A DNA stretch of 64,000 bases, from the NCBI RefSeq assembly GCF_007997085.1, contig NZ_VORR01000001.1, positions 105,776-169,775 of the forward strand, in the 5' to 3' direction. Both the position numbers and the translations under genes were made by a program. This DNA comes from Polaribacter sp. IC066 (lineage in GTDB: Bacteria > Bacteroidota > Bacteroidia > Flavobacteriales > Flavobacteriaceae). Shown piece after piece: positions 20,808-29,864 of the stretch. The notes below the pieces were generated by a model, which ran no database searches, had not been told where the DNA came from, and saw only the letters and a program-made list of their open reading frames with translations. How positions within the stretch are numbered: the first letter of the stretch is position 1; every line of letters begins with the position of its first letter.

Positions 20808-20858
20808 AAAATATATAAACTGGTAAGTAACCCTTTAACAGTTTATATATTTTTTATT
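20808..20858 (+). terminator. Terminator behind the decayed susD
   Basis: A 15-bp perfect stem (20808-20822 with 20839-20853) around a 16-nt loop is followed by a T-rich run. It is placed 30 nt after the stop of the decayed susD and is probably its old terminator, still intact. Confidence 0.7.
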
Positions 20859-21033
20859 TTTACCCAGCTAACCAAAATAAGTAATGTTCGTGATTTTAAA
20901 ATCAGGACAGGAACTGGCGAAATTAATAGTATTATCCTTTAAAAAGTAGAAGATTTCTTGATTAAACCAAACCAACAGACCACTATTTTTAGATAAAAAC
21001 CAGTTAAGTGAAAAATCGTTTAAGCTTAAAATT
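20859..21033 (+). other. Intergenic sequence between terminator and hairpin
   Basis: No gene is visible. The sequence is AT-rich and, together with the flanking structures, fills the 440 nt between the decayed susD and susC-2. I see nothing else in it. Confidence 0.4.
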
Positions 21034-21081
21034 TTTCATGATAAACAAAAAAAAATACCTTTTTTTTTGTTTATCATGAAA
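21034..21081. repeat. Perfect 22-bp inverted repeat with 4-nt loop
   Basis: TTTCATGATAAAC plus nine A (21034-21055) is the exact complement of 21060-21081, around the loop TACC. No T run follows the stem; the A9/T9 tract lies inside it. It lies 138 nt upstream of the susC-2 start, upstream of the candidate promoter. It could be a bidirectional terminator, a protein-binding site, or a small inverted-repeat element. Confidence 0.7.
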
Positions 21082-21160
21082 GTAAACTAGTTAAACACCG
21101 ACCAAAACACTGAATTGAATATTAAAATGAATATTTTTTACACATATTAGTGTTAAAAAA

Positions 21161-21191
21161 TTGTTTTTTTAAGTTTTATTTAGGACTTTTG
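21161..21191 (+). promoter_or_regulatory. Candidate susC-2 promoter and conserved leader
   Basis: TTG (21161-21163), 20 nt, then GACTTTTG (21184-21191), one mismatch from TAnnTTTG. TTAATTCAAAT follows at 21199-21209, shortly before the ATG at 21219. Spacing and the 11-base word are the same as at susC-1. Confidence 0.45.
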
Positions 21192-21218
21192 GGAAATATT
21201 AATTCAAATAATTATACA

Positions 21219-24200
21219 ATGAGAACAAAGTTTAATGGATTTTTAACGCTATTACTGGCGTTGGTCGTGCAAATTACCTTTGCACAAGAGAAGACTATTA
21301 CTGGTATTGTTTCTGATAACTCAGGAAGTTTACCGGGAGTAAGTATTATAGTTAAAGGAGGTACTACAGGTACAGAGACAGATTTTGATGGTAAATATTC
21401 TATTAAAGCTAAAACAGGTGCTGTTTTGGTATTTAGATATTTAGGTTATAAAGCTGTTGAAAAAACTATAGGTTCTTCAAATGTTATTAATATTACGTTA
21501 GCGGAAGACGCTAATGTTTTAGACGAAATTGTAGTGGTAGGTTACGGTACTTCTACAAAACAAGCGTTTGTAGGAACAGCTTCTGTTGTAACACAAGAGC
21601 AATTAGAAGTTAAGAACTTCTCAAATGTTACGCAAGCATTAGCAGGTGAAGTTGCCGGTGTATCGGTAATTAACGGATCTGGACAACCAGGTACTGTAGG
21701 TACCATTAGAATTAGAGGATTTGGTTCTGTTAACGGAAACAGAGATCCTTTATATGTAGTAGATGGTGTACCCTTTGATGTAAATACTGTTCAAGGTGCT
21801 AACCCATTAAACTCTATTAACCCTAGTGACATTGCTAGTACAACTATTTTAAAAGATGCAACTGCAACTGCAATTTATGGTTCTAGAGGTGCAAATGGTG
21901 TCGTTTTAATTACAACAAAAGGTGGTAGTGCAACAGACACGTACATTGAAATAGATGTTAAAACGGGTGTGAATGCTCAAATTATTCCAAGATATGATGT
22001 AGTAACTTCACCTGAAGAGTACATAGGATATGTATGGGAAGGTATCAAAAACAGAGGAACTATTACAGGGAATGCTGATCCTGTTGCTTTTGCAAATCAA
22101 CAGTTATTTACAGGTAACTATGTTGCTCCTGGATATAATATGTGGAATGTAGCAAACGGTGGAGAATTAATAGACCCTAATACGGGTCAAGTTCGCCCTG
22201 GTGTTACCAGAAAATATACACCACAAAGATATGAGGATGTAGCTTTTGATTCTGCTTTTAGAACTGAAACCAACTTAAGAATGGGTGGTGGTAATGAAGA
22301 TACAAGATATTTTGCGTCATTTGGTTATTTAGATGATAATGGTATTTCTATCAACACAGGATTTAAAAGATATACAACACGTTTAAATTTAACAAGTAAT
22401 GTAAAGCCTTGGTTAAAAGTAAATTCTAACATTGGTTATGCATATTCAGAAAGTATTGCAAACGGTCAAATAGACGGTGCTGAAAATATTTTTGAATTTG
22501 CTGATAAAATGGCACCTATTTTTCCTGTATTTTTAAGAGATGACAACGGAGAATTAGTACCAGATCTTAATTATGGTGGTTTTCAGTATGATTATGGTTC
22601 TCTTTCAGGTTTTAGAGATAGACCAAACGCTAATGGTTTAAACCCAGTTGGTTCTGCTAGGTATGATTTTGATGGTACAAATCGTCATGAGATGAACGGT
22701 AACTTTTCTGCTACTTTTAAGTTTTCAGATAACTTAACTGCAGAAATTCGTTATGGTGTTCAATACGCTAATCAAAGAAACAGAGATTACTCAAACAAGT
22801 TTTATGGCGGTGGAGTCTCTAACAGTGGTTCTTTAAGTGTAAACGATTATTCTAGTTTAACTCAAAACATTTTACAAATTGTAAATTATAACAAATCTTG
22901 GGGTGGTCATTCTATCGATGCTTTAGTAGCACATGAAAGCAATGAAACAAATCTTTTCATCAGCTTCTAAAGGATTACAAATAAGTCCGTTTTTACTTGA
23001 TTTAGACAATTTTCAGTCTAGTTTAGGATTGCCTTCTGGTCAAACTCGTGGTTTTACAATCGAGTCTTATTTTAGTCAAGTTAACTACAACTATGATCAA
23101 AAATATTATTTCTCTGCTTCTGTAAGAACAGATGGGTCGTCTAGATTTGTAAACAACAAATGGGGTACTTTTGGTTCTATTGGTGCTTCATGGATAGCAA
23201 GTAACGAAGATTTTTTACGAAATAATAAAGTTTTAAGTTATTTAAAATTTAAATCTTCTTATGGTGTTACCGGTGATCAAGCAGGTGTTGGGTTTTTTCC
23301 AGGATACAATACATTTAACGGTGGTAATTTAGCAGGTGGTATTACTTTAGCTCCAGGAGCAATTGGTAACCCTGATATTACTTGGGAAACTACAAAACAA
23401 TTTCAATTTGGTGCAGAAATGAGTTTTGGTAGATATTTAGATGTTAATTTAGATTATTACAGAAAATTCACAGATAATTTGATCTTTGATCGTTTTGTTG
23501 GTCCATCTCAAGGTATTTCTTCTATTACAGTAAATGATGGTGAATTAATCAATTCAGGTTTAGAATTTGATATTACAGGTCATTTGATCAACAAAAAAGA
23601 TTTTACTTTAGATTTATCTTTTAACGGAGAAATTGTAAATAACGAAATTGCAACAATGCCATTAGATCCAGCAACGGGGTTACCTCAAGTATTAACACCA
23701 AATGGTCGTTATGGAAGGTCCGCAGGAAGATCTATCTTTGATTTTTACATGCGTGAATGGGCAGGTGTAGATCCTTCAGACGGGGCACCAATGTGGTTCC
23801 AGTATTTTGATGATGTAAATAGCAACGGTGTTTTAGACGCTGGTGAGCCATCTTCTTATTCTGATGCTTCTTGGGTTCCTGCTGATGCAGCTATTACCAA
23901 CAATACAGGTTCGATCGTAGAATACCAGACAAGAGTACCAGGAGCAAATATTCAAAAAACAGTTACTAAAGCGTACGCAGATGCATCAACTGTATTTGCA
24001 AACAAATCTGCAATTGCAGATGTTAGAGGAGCTTTCCGTTTATCGGGTCAATTAGGTGACTTTAATTTTGGTACACAGTTTACGTATAGTATAGGTGGCC
24101 ATGCGTATGATGCACAATATGCAGAATTAATGCAAGATCGTTTTGGTGCAGTTGGTAATAACTACCATAAAGACATTGCAAACAGATGGAGAAACCCAGG

Positions 24201-24507
24201 AGACATTACAGATGTTCCTTTGTTATCAGATAATGCAATTGTAAATGGTACTTCTACTTCAACAAGATTTATTACTTCTACAGATTTTCTTGCTTTAAAT
24301 AACGTTAACATTGGGTACAATGTGCCTAAAGAATATTTAGATAGAATCTCTTTAAAAACTGTAAATATATGGTTGGCTGCAGATAATTTATTTAACGCTA
24401 CAGCACGTCAGGGATTCTTTCCTAATACTAGCGAGACTGGAAATTCAGGAAGAGCATTATTTGCACCAATAACGACTATGACTGTAGGTGTAAGAGTGAA
24501 ATTTTAA
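21219..24507 (+). pseudogene. susC: SusC/RagA transporter with a frameshift near 22960
   Basis: A full-length SusC is split over two overlapping frames. 21219-22970 codes for the signal peptide (ending FAQ), the carboxypeptidase-like domain, the plug (DPLYVVDGVPF, IYGSRGANGVVLITTKGGS) and the first barrel part. 22933-24507 continues the barrel (ASKGLQISPFLLDLDNFQSS) to the C-terminal VGVRVKF. Removing one T from the TTTT at about 22955-22958 would join them into a protein of about 1095 residues. The ATG at 21219 is preferred over a TTG at 21150 because it gives MRTKFNGFLTLLLA, matching susC-1. It may be a recent loss, a sequencing error or phase variation. The partner susD is intact. Confidence 0.85.
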
Positions 24508-24529
24508 TACTAATTTAAAAAACAAAAAA

Positions 24530-26023
24530 ATGAACAAAATATTTAAATACGGATTACTCTCGGCTTTAGCCGTTACAATGGTAAGTTGTGGAGACGACTT
24601 TTTAGAAAAGCCAGCAAACCAAGGATCTGCATCCCTTACTTCTGCGCAGCTAGAAGATGCTTCTGTTGTTGATCCTGAAGTTGGTGATGCCTTAATGGGC
24701 GGTGTTTATTCATTAACCTTTACGACCCAAACTGGAGGAACCACTGGTCACGATGATTTTGGTCATAAATCGTATGACATATTTAGTGATATGTTATCAA
24801 GTGATTTAGCCTTAAGCCAAAGTGTTTATGGATGGTATAGAGCTTCTATTACAGAGCTCCAAGCTACAACAGATTTTACGTTTGCAGACAATAGACAAGT
24901 ATGGAGATATTACTACAGAATTGTAAGAGGCTGTAACGAAGTAATTGATGGTTTAGGCGGTATGGATGTTGTTCCAGAAAGTGATGCGAATAAGTATGTA
25001 ATGGGCCAAGCAAAAGCTTTACGTGCTCATTCCTATTATTATTTAACCCAATTTTACCAAAAATCATATGACGCTAGCGAAGAAATTCTTCCTATCTATA
25101 CAAGTGCCCTTGATTTAAATGGACCTAAAGTAGCTGCAAGTGTAATTTATGATCTTATGGAAGCTGATTTAACAGATGCTATTAGCTTGTTAGACGGTTT
25201 TACGAGAGCTAACAAAACACAAATTAATAAAACAGTTGCTCAAGGCATTTATGCATATGTTTTAGGTGCTAGAGGTACCGATTATGCAAAAGCTTATACA
25301 ATGGCTAAAGCTGCTATGACTGGTGGTTATAACCTTATGAGTTCTGCTGAAGTTACTGGTGGTTTTAACAATGTAAACACATCTGGGTGGATGTGGGGTG
25401 TTGATTTAAATGAAGAAATTGGATTAGGTTTAGTTTCATGGTGGGGTCAAATGGACTTCTATAGCTATAGTTACCCAGCATTTGGAGATTCTAAATCAAT
25501 TGACGCTGGTCTTTTTGATGCAATTCCTGCAAATGACTTTAGAAAAGCACAGTTTAATGTTTCGCCAACAACGGCTACACACTTAATGCCTTTAAACAAG
25601 TTTTTTGACTCTGATAGAACAAGATATGGTACGTCTCAAATCGTGAAAGCAGATTACGTGTATATGAGAGTTGCAGAAATGCACCTTTTAGCAGCAGAAT
25701 TTGCAGCGTTTTCTAACAATGACGGTCAAGCAAGAACAGAGCTTAAAGCTTTGGTTAGTCAAAGAGTACCAGATGCATCTTACATTGATGGATTATCTGG
25801 ACAACAATTGAAAAATGAAATTTACTTGCAAACCAGAATTGAATTATGGGGAGAAGGTAAAAGTTATTTAGCGATGAAACGTAACAAAGCTACTACAGTT
25901 AGAGGATCAAACCACTTATCTTTTGTTGGTGAGCCAATTCCTTACAATGATGAGCGTATGACTTTTGAGATTCCAGAAGGAGAAATACAATTTAATCCTT
26001 TTATTTCTACTCAAAATAACTAA
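24530..26023 (+). CDS. susD: SusD/RagB-family surface lipoprotein
   Basis: The 497-residue lipoprotein pairs with the preceding (frameshifted) SusC, 22 nt upstream. The lipobox is VTMVSC followed by GDDFLEKP, the standard SusD start. Helical TPR features include GQAKALRAHSYYYLTQFYQ, and the C-terminal part has YMRVAEMHLLAAEFA and TRIELWGEGKSYLAMKR, the RagB/SusD signature. The frame is fully open. If the SusC is really broken, this protein would lack its channel. A hairpin follows 12 nt after the stop. Confidence 0.93.
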   Translation: MNKIFKYGLLSALAVTMVSCGDDFLEKPANQGSASLTSAQLEDASVVDPEVGDALMGGVYSLTFTTQTGGTTGHDDFGHKSYDIFSDMLSSDLALSQSVYGWYRASITELQATTDFTFADNRQVWRYYYRIVRGCNEVIDGLGGMDVVPESDANKYVMGQAKALRAHSYYYLTQFYQKSYDASEEILPIYTSALDLNGPKVAASVIYDLMEADLTDAISLLDGFTRANKTQINKTVAQGIYAYVLGARGTDYAKAYTMAKAAMTGGYNLMSSAEVTGGFNNVNTSGWMWGVDLNEEIGLGLVSWWGQMDFYSYSYPAFGDSKSIDAGLFDAIPANDFRKAQFNVSPTTATHLMPLNKFFDSDRTRYGTSQIVKADYVYMRVAEMHLLAAEFAAFSNNDGQARTELKALVSQRVPDASYIDGLSGQQLKNEIYLQTRIELWGEGKSYLAMKRNKATTVRGSNHLSFVGEPIPYNDERMTFEIPEGEIQFNPFISTQNN

Positions 26024-26034
26024 TCATAATGTTT

Positions 26035-26065
26035 GAATAGGAGATTTAATCATCTCCTATTCTTT
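26035..26065 (+). terminator. Hairpin between susD-2 and the third lipoprotein
   Basis: GAATAGGAGAT and its exact complement (26035-26045 with 26052-26062) form an 11-bp stem around a 6-nt loop, followed by a short T-rich stretch (TTTCT). It probably reduces, rather than stops, transcription into the downstream lipoprotein gene, or stabilises the upstream mRNA. Confidence 0.55.
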
Positions 26066-26082
26066 CTAAATAATATATAAAA

Positions 26083-26814
26083 ATGAAAAATTTAAAACTA
26101 TACTCATTACTATTTATAGCTTTAGCGGCATTTAGTAGTTGTGAAGACAAAGTTGAACCTTTAGGAACATCTTACGCTTCTTTCGAATCATATTTAGGAG
26201 ACATTACTGTTACACCTGGTGTTGATTATGCGCAATCGGTTAGCATTTTTACTGCTAATATTACAGGTGCAGATAGAACAATTCCTTTAATGTTATCAGG
26301 TACTTTAGGTGAAGCATCTTATACAGCACCTACCTCTGTAACAATTCCTGCAAATACAAACCAAGGAGTAATTGATCTTGTTTTTAAAGATGTTAATTTA
26401 GATATCGTTGTGGATAAAACTTTATCTATCGCTTTAACAGGGTCTTCAGATATATCTGTGGGTGAAAAGATTACGTTAAACGTGGCAAAAGGGTGTGCTG
26501 CAGGAGAAGGTAAATTTAAAATTGCAGTTTCGTTAGATGCATATCCAGAAGAAGTATACTGGAGAGTTGTTGATGTTGCGGCAAATGCTATTGTATTACA
26601 AAATAATACTACAGTCGGATTTGGTGGTTATGCAGGTGCTAGCGGAACTCAAAGAGACGCTACTTGCTTACCAGCAGGTGAATACAGATTTGAAATTTTC
26701 GATCAGTACGAAGATGGTGCGGGCGCTGTTAATTTTTCCATAAACGGTGTGCAAGTATTTAGTTCAAACGGTGCTTATGGCGCGGGAACAAGTACTGTTT
26801 TTACAGTAAACTAA
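26083..26814 (+). CDS. Putative surface lipoprotein of the susC-2 locus
   Basis: The 243-residue product has a lipoprotein signal with FSSC at residue 20 and an acidic EDKVEP after it. Residues 30-130 look like a Calx-beta or immunoglobulin-like sandwich (IPLMLSGTLGEASY, TLSIALTGSSDIS). The C-terminal part is Gly- and Asp-rich (FEIFDQYEDGAGAVNFSING), a form seen in extracellular binding modules. Third lipoproteins of this kind often accompany SusC/SusD pairs and help to bind the substrate at the surface. The family was not identified. A strong terminator follows 22 nt after the stop. Confidence 0.7.
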   Translation: MKNLKLYSLLFIALAAFSSCEDKVEPLGTSYASFESYLGDITVTPGVDYAQSVSIFTANITGADRTIPLMLSGTLGEASYTAPTSVTIPANTNQGVIDLVFKDVNLDIVVDKTLSIALTGSSDISVGEKITLNVAKGCAAGEGKFKIAVSLDAYPEEVYWRVVDVAANAIVLQNNTTVGFGGYAGASGTQRDATCLPAGEYRFEIFDQYEDGAGAVNFSINGVQVFSSNGAYGAGTSTVFTVN

Positions 26815-26836
26815 TTTTAAACAAATAAGTGAAAGA

Positions 26837-26868
26837 AAATCGTAATCCTTTGATTACGATTTTTTTTT
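26837..26868 (+). terminator. Terminator of the susC-2 operon
   Basis: AAATCGTAATC and its complement GATTACGATTT form an 11-bp stem with a CTTT loop, followed by a run of nine T. Because the hairpin lies inside the longest open frame that leads into the next gene, it argues against a start of that gene at 26829. Confidence 0.88.
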
Positions 26869-26888
26869 GTATTTCAAAACATTATACA

Positions 26889-27638
26889 TTGATAGAAACA
26901 ACAAACATATTCGGCATTAGAGCTATTATTGAGGCTATAGAAAGTGGATCTACCATTAGTAAAATTTATTTACAAAAAGGTTTGAGAGGCACTCTTTTCT
27001 ATGAACTGGATAAATTGATAAAAGAAAAAAGTATTGCAACCAGCGGCGTACCAGTAGAAAAGTTAGATAGATTATCTAAAAACAGTAATCATCAAGGTGC
27101 TGTTGCCCAAATATCTCCCATAGAATTTCATGATTTAGAACAGTTAATTGATAGTACCGTAGAACGTGGTAAAACACCTCTATTTATTTTATTAGATCAA
27201 CTTTCTGATGTTCGTAATTTTGGTGCAATTATTAGAACTGCAGAATGCTCTGGCGTAAACGGTATTATAGTGCAAAATAACGGGAGTGCTCCTGTAAATG
27301 CAGAAACAATAAAGACTTCAGCCGGTGCAGCCTTTAAAATACCTATTTGCAAAGTAGACCACTTAAAAGATGCTTTGTTTTTGTTACAGGCTGCAAACAT
27401 CAAAATAGTAGCAGCTACTGAAAAAACCGAAGATTCAATTTATGATATTAATTTTAAGCAACCTATTGCCATTATAATGGGTTCTGAACATAGAGGAATA
27501 AATCCTTCTATTCTTAAAATGGTTGATTATAAAGCAAAGTTGCCCCTTTTAGGTGAAATAGCCTCTTTAAATGTTTCTGTTGCTTGCGGAGTTTTCTTAT
27601 ATGAAGCTGTGAGACAAAGAATAGCTTCTAAAAATTAA
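26889..27638 (+). CDS. rlmB: TrmH/SpoU-family RNA 2'-O-methyltransferase (RlmB-like)
   Basis: The enzyme methylates a ribose 2'-hydroxyl using SAM; RlmB acts on G2251 of 23S rRNA. The 249-residue product has the N-terminal substrate-binding domain (IFGIRAIIEAIESG, HQGAVAQ) and a SpoU knot with motif 1 DVRNFGAIIRTAE, motif 2 IAIIMGSEHRGI and motif 3 LGEIASLNVSVACGVFLYE. The TTG start at 26889 is chosen because relatives start just before TT-IFG and because the terminator hairpin lies upstream. Exact target specificity (RlmB or another SpoU member) cannot be read from the sequence. Confidence 0.88.
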   Translation: MIETTNIFGIRAIIEAIESGSTISKIYLQKGLRGTLFYELDKLIKEKSIATSGVPVEKLDRLSKNSNHQGAVAQISPIEFHDLEQLIDSTVERGKTPLFILLDQLSDVRNFGAIIRTAECSGVNGIIVQNNGSAPVNAETIKTSAGAAFKIPICKVDHLKDALFLLQAANIKIVAATEKTEDSIYDINFKQPIAIIMGSEHRGINPSILKMVDYKAKLPLLGEIASLNVSVACGVFLYEAVRQRIASKN

Positions 27639-27667
27639 TCAGAACCATTTAAAAAATACTATTTACG

Positions 27668-28351
27668 CTACTTTAGCTCCGCTTCTACTCCATCTTTTAT
27701 ATCTTCATTTTTTGGTGGAGAAAAATTGCCATTTTCATCAAATAGTAAATCAAATTCTGTTGTCGTAAATTGGTGTTCTTTTTTTACTGTACCTATATTT
27801 TTATATATAAATGCAAAAATAAATCCTGTGAAAAAACCACATAAATGTCCTTCCCAAGAAATTCCGTCTTTTATAGGCAATACATACCAAACCATACCTC
27901 CGTAAAGAAAAATTACAATAAAAGATACAGCTACAAGTCTAAAATGTTTTCTAATGATGCCACTAAAAAAAACAAAACTAAAAAGCAGATAAACAACGCC
28001 ACTTGCCCCAATATGGTAAGAATCTCTAGCAATAACCCAGGTTAAGAAACCCGTTAAAAAAGCACCAAGAAATAAGACTTTATAAGCAACTTCTTTATAA
28101 AAGTAAAAAAGACTGCATAAAAGAACAAATAACGGAATAGAGTTATTAAATAAATGACCAATATCTCCGTGTATAAAGTGAGTAAAGAAGACTCCTCTAA
28201 ATCCTTTTAAAGTTCTAGGAAATACACCAAATTTATTAAAATTATAGCCAAATTGTATTTCTACCCAATACACCACCCAAATAAAAATAATATATACTAC
28301 CGGGATTAAAAAGATAGAACTCTTTAATTTTGATTTTTGATTTCTACTCAT
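27668..28351 (-). CDS. Rhomboid-family intramembrane serine protease
   Basis: The 227-residue membrane protein has about six transmembrane helices. The catalytic serine lies in HIGASGVVYLLF (GxSG motif), the catalytic histidine in SWEGHLCGFFTGF, and the HFIHGDIGHLFNN region is the conserved second helix entry. These are the marks of an active rhomboid. The charged C-terminal tail of about 45 residues is probably cytoplasmic. The start at 28351 (MSRNQKSK) is chosen over an upstream TTG because a -7 element overlaps the longer form. It is convergent with rlmB, 29 nt apart, and divergent from rarA. Its substrates are unknown. Confidence 0.88.
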   Translation of the reverse strand: MSRNQKSKLKSSIFLIPVVYIIFIWVVYWVEIQFGYNFNKFGVFPRTLKGFRGVFFTHFIHGDIGHLFNNSIPLFVLLCSLFYFYKEVAYKVLFLGAFLTGFLTWVIARDSYHIGASGVVYLLFSFVFFSGIIRKHFRLVAVSFIVIFLYGGMVWYVLPIKDGISWEGHLCGFFTGFIFAFIYKNIGTVKKEHQFTTTEFDLLFDENGNFSPPKNEDIKDGVEAELK

Positions 28352-28357
28352 CGACAA

Positions 28358-28365
28358 CAAAAATA
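28358..28365 (-). promoter_or_regulatory. Candidate -7 element for the rhomboid gene (TATTTTTG)
   Basis: On the minus strand TATTTTTG matches TAnnTTTG, 7 nt before the proposed ATG at 28351. The transcript would have almost no leader. No good -33 element was found. Confidence 0.35.
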
Positions 28366-28416
28366 ACAAAAACAGAACCAAAAGGTTTTTTTACAATATC
28401 TGTCAGAAATCTTTGT

Positions 28417-28424
28417 TATTTTTG
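28417..28424 (+). promoter_or_regulatory. Candidate -7 element for rarA (TATTTTTG)
   Basis: TATTTTTG matches TAnnTTTG and ends 4 nt before the rarA ATG at 28429, so the transcript would be leaderless or nearly so. No good -33 element was found. Confidence 0.4.
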
Positions 28425-28428
28425 CAAG

Positions 28429-29700
28429 ATGAATGAACCTTTGGCAGAAAGAATTAGACCTAAAACTCTAGATGATTATATTAGCCAGCAGCATTTAATT
28501 GGTAAAAATGGTGTTTTAACTAATTTAATCAAACAAGGAATTATACCCTCTTTAATTTTATGGGGACCTCCAGGAATCGGTAAAACAACACTTGCAAATA
28601 TTATTGCCACCACTTCTAAAAGACCTTTTTACACATTAAGCGCAATTAGTTCTGGTGTAAAAGATGTAAGAGAAGTTATAGAAAAAGCTAAAAAAAGCGG
28701 AGGTTTATTCACGGCAAAAAATCCTATACTATTTATCGATGAAATTCACAGGTTTAGTAAATCTCAACAAGATTCATTATTAGGTGCAGTAGAAAAAGGT
28801 TGGGTTACCTTAATAGGCGCTACTACAGAAAACCCAAGTTTTGAGGTAATACCTGCCTTACTCTCTCGTTGCCAAGTTTATATTTTAAATTCTTTTGACA
28901 AAAATGATTTAATTGCTCTTTTGCACCGAGCTATGAAAGAAGATGAACATTTATCATCCAAAAAAATTACGCTTTCAGAAACAGATGCCCTATTGCAAGT
29001 ATCTGGTGGCGATGCTAGAAAACTTTTAAATATTTTTGAACTGTTAGTTTCTGCTGAAGATGAAACTGACATTACAAATGCTTTAGTTTTAGAAAAAATA
29101 CAAAAAAACACCGCTAGATACGATAAAACTGGTGAGCAACATTATGATGTTGTTTCCGCTTTTATAAAATCGATTCGAGGCAGCGACCCTAATGGCGCCG
29201 TTTATTGGCTAGCAAGAATGATTGAAGGCGGCGAAGATGTTAAATTTATTGCAAGAAGGTTGCTGATTGCTGCTTCTGAAGATATTGGCAACGCAAATCC
29301 TACTGCTTTAATATTAGCCACCAATACGTTTCAAGCAGTTTCTGTAATTGGGCATCCAGAGTCTAGAATTATATTAAGCCAATGTGCTATTTATTTGGCA
29401 AATTCACCGAAAAGTAATGCTTCTTATTTAGCCATTAAAAATGCCCAAAGTTTAGTGCAACAGACCGGTGACTTATCGATACCAATTCATTTAAGAAACG
29501 CACCAACCAAACTAATGAGAGATTTAGATTATGGTAAAAATTACAAATATTCTCATGACTATGAAAACAGCTTTGTAACTCAAGAGTATTTACCACAAGA
29601 AGTTTCTGGGCATAAATTATACGAACCTGGCAATAATGCCAGAGAAAATCAGTTTAAAGAAACCCTAAAAAAGAGATGGAAAGATAAATACGGATACTAA
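28429..29700 (+). CDS. rarA: Replication-associated recombination protein A (AAA+ ATPase)
   Basis: RarA (MgsA) acts at stalled replication forks, interacting with SSB and the clamp loader. The 423-residue product starts [20 protein letters not shown], with Walker [10 protein letters not shown] (about residues 46-54), Walker B FIDEIHRF and sensor 1 [10 protein letters not shown]. The C-terminal tetramerisation domain includes [19 protein letters not shown] and [12 protein letters not shown]. The ATG at 28429 is preferred since longer in-frame versions start inside the promoter and have no family match. The C-terminus overlaps by a few bases the extension of the convergent gene on the other strand. 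Confidence 0.95.
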   Translation: MNEPLAERIRPKTLDDYISQQHLIGKNGVLTNLIKQGIIPSLILWGPPGIGKTTLANIIATTSKRPFYTLSAISSGVKDVREVIEKAKKSGGLFTAKNPILFIDEIHRFSKSQQDSLLGAVEKGWVTLIGATTENPSFEVIPALLSRCQVYILNSFDKNDLIALLHRAMKEDEHLSSKKITLSETDALLQVSGGDARKLLNIFELLVSAEDETDITNALVLEKIQKNTARYDKTGEQHYDVVSAFIKSIRGSDPNGAVYWLARMIEGGEDVKFIARRLLIAASEDIGNANPTALILATNTFQAVSVIGHPESRIILSQCAIYLANSPKSNASYLAIKNAQSLVQQTGDLSIPIHLRNAPTKLMRDLDYGKNYKYSHDYENSFVTQEYLPQEVSGHKLYEPGNNARENQFKETLKKRWKDKYGY

Positions 29701-29864
29701 AACTTTACTTGAAACTCTTTTGTTATTAATTGATTGCCTTCATAATATTCTGCCAACCAATTATCGCCCTTCTTATAGAAGTTTCCTTTTTTATTTTTAA
29801 GAATAAAATTCTCTTTTCTAGATGTTTTCAAGATCAAAAAAACCACTTCTGGCTTCGTATTTAC
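29697..29864 (-). other. In-frame continuation beyond the stop of the 29865 gene
   Basis: After the TAA at 29867-29865 the same frame stays open for 55 more codons until a TAG at 29699-29697. It reads as ordinary protein (VNTKPEVVFLILKTS, then GDNWLAEYYEGNQLITKEF, ending QVKF). This looks like the original C-terminus of the gene, cut off by a nonsense change; TTA to TAA (Leu) would be enough. The open frame reaches into the rarA stop codon. Confidence 0.7.

Noticed and set aside
22933..22970. Programmed +1 frameshift in susC-2
   Set aside because: No known slippery site or stimulator is visible, and the SusC family does not use frameshifting. A mutation or sequence error is more likely.
26829..26888. 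Start of the RlmB-like gene at a GTG 60 nt upstream
   Set aside because: The added 20 residues cover a terminator hairpin and its T run and have no match in the family.
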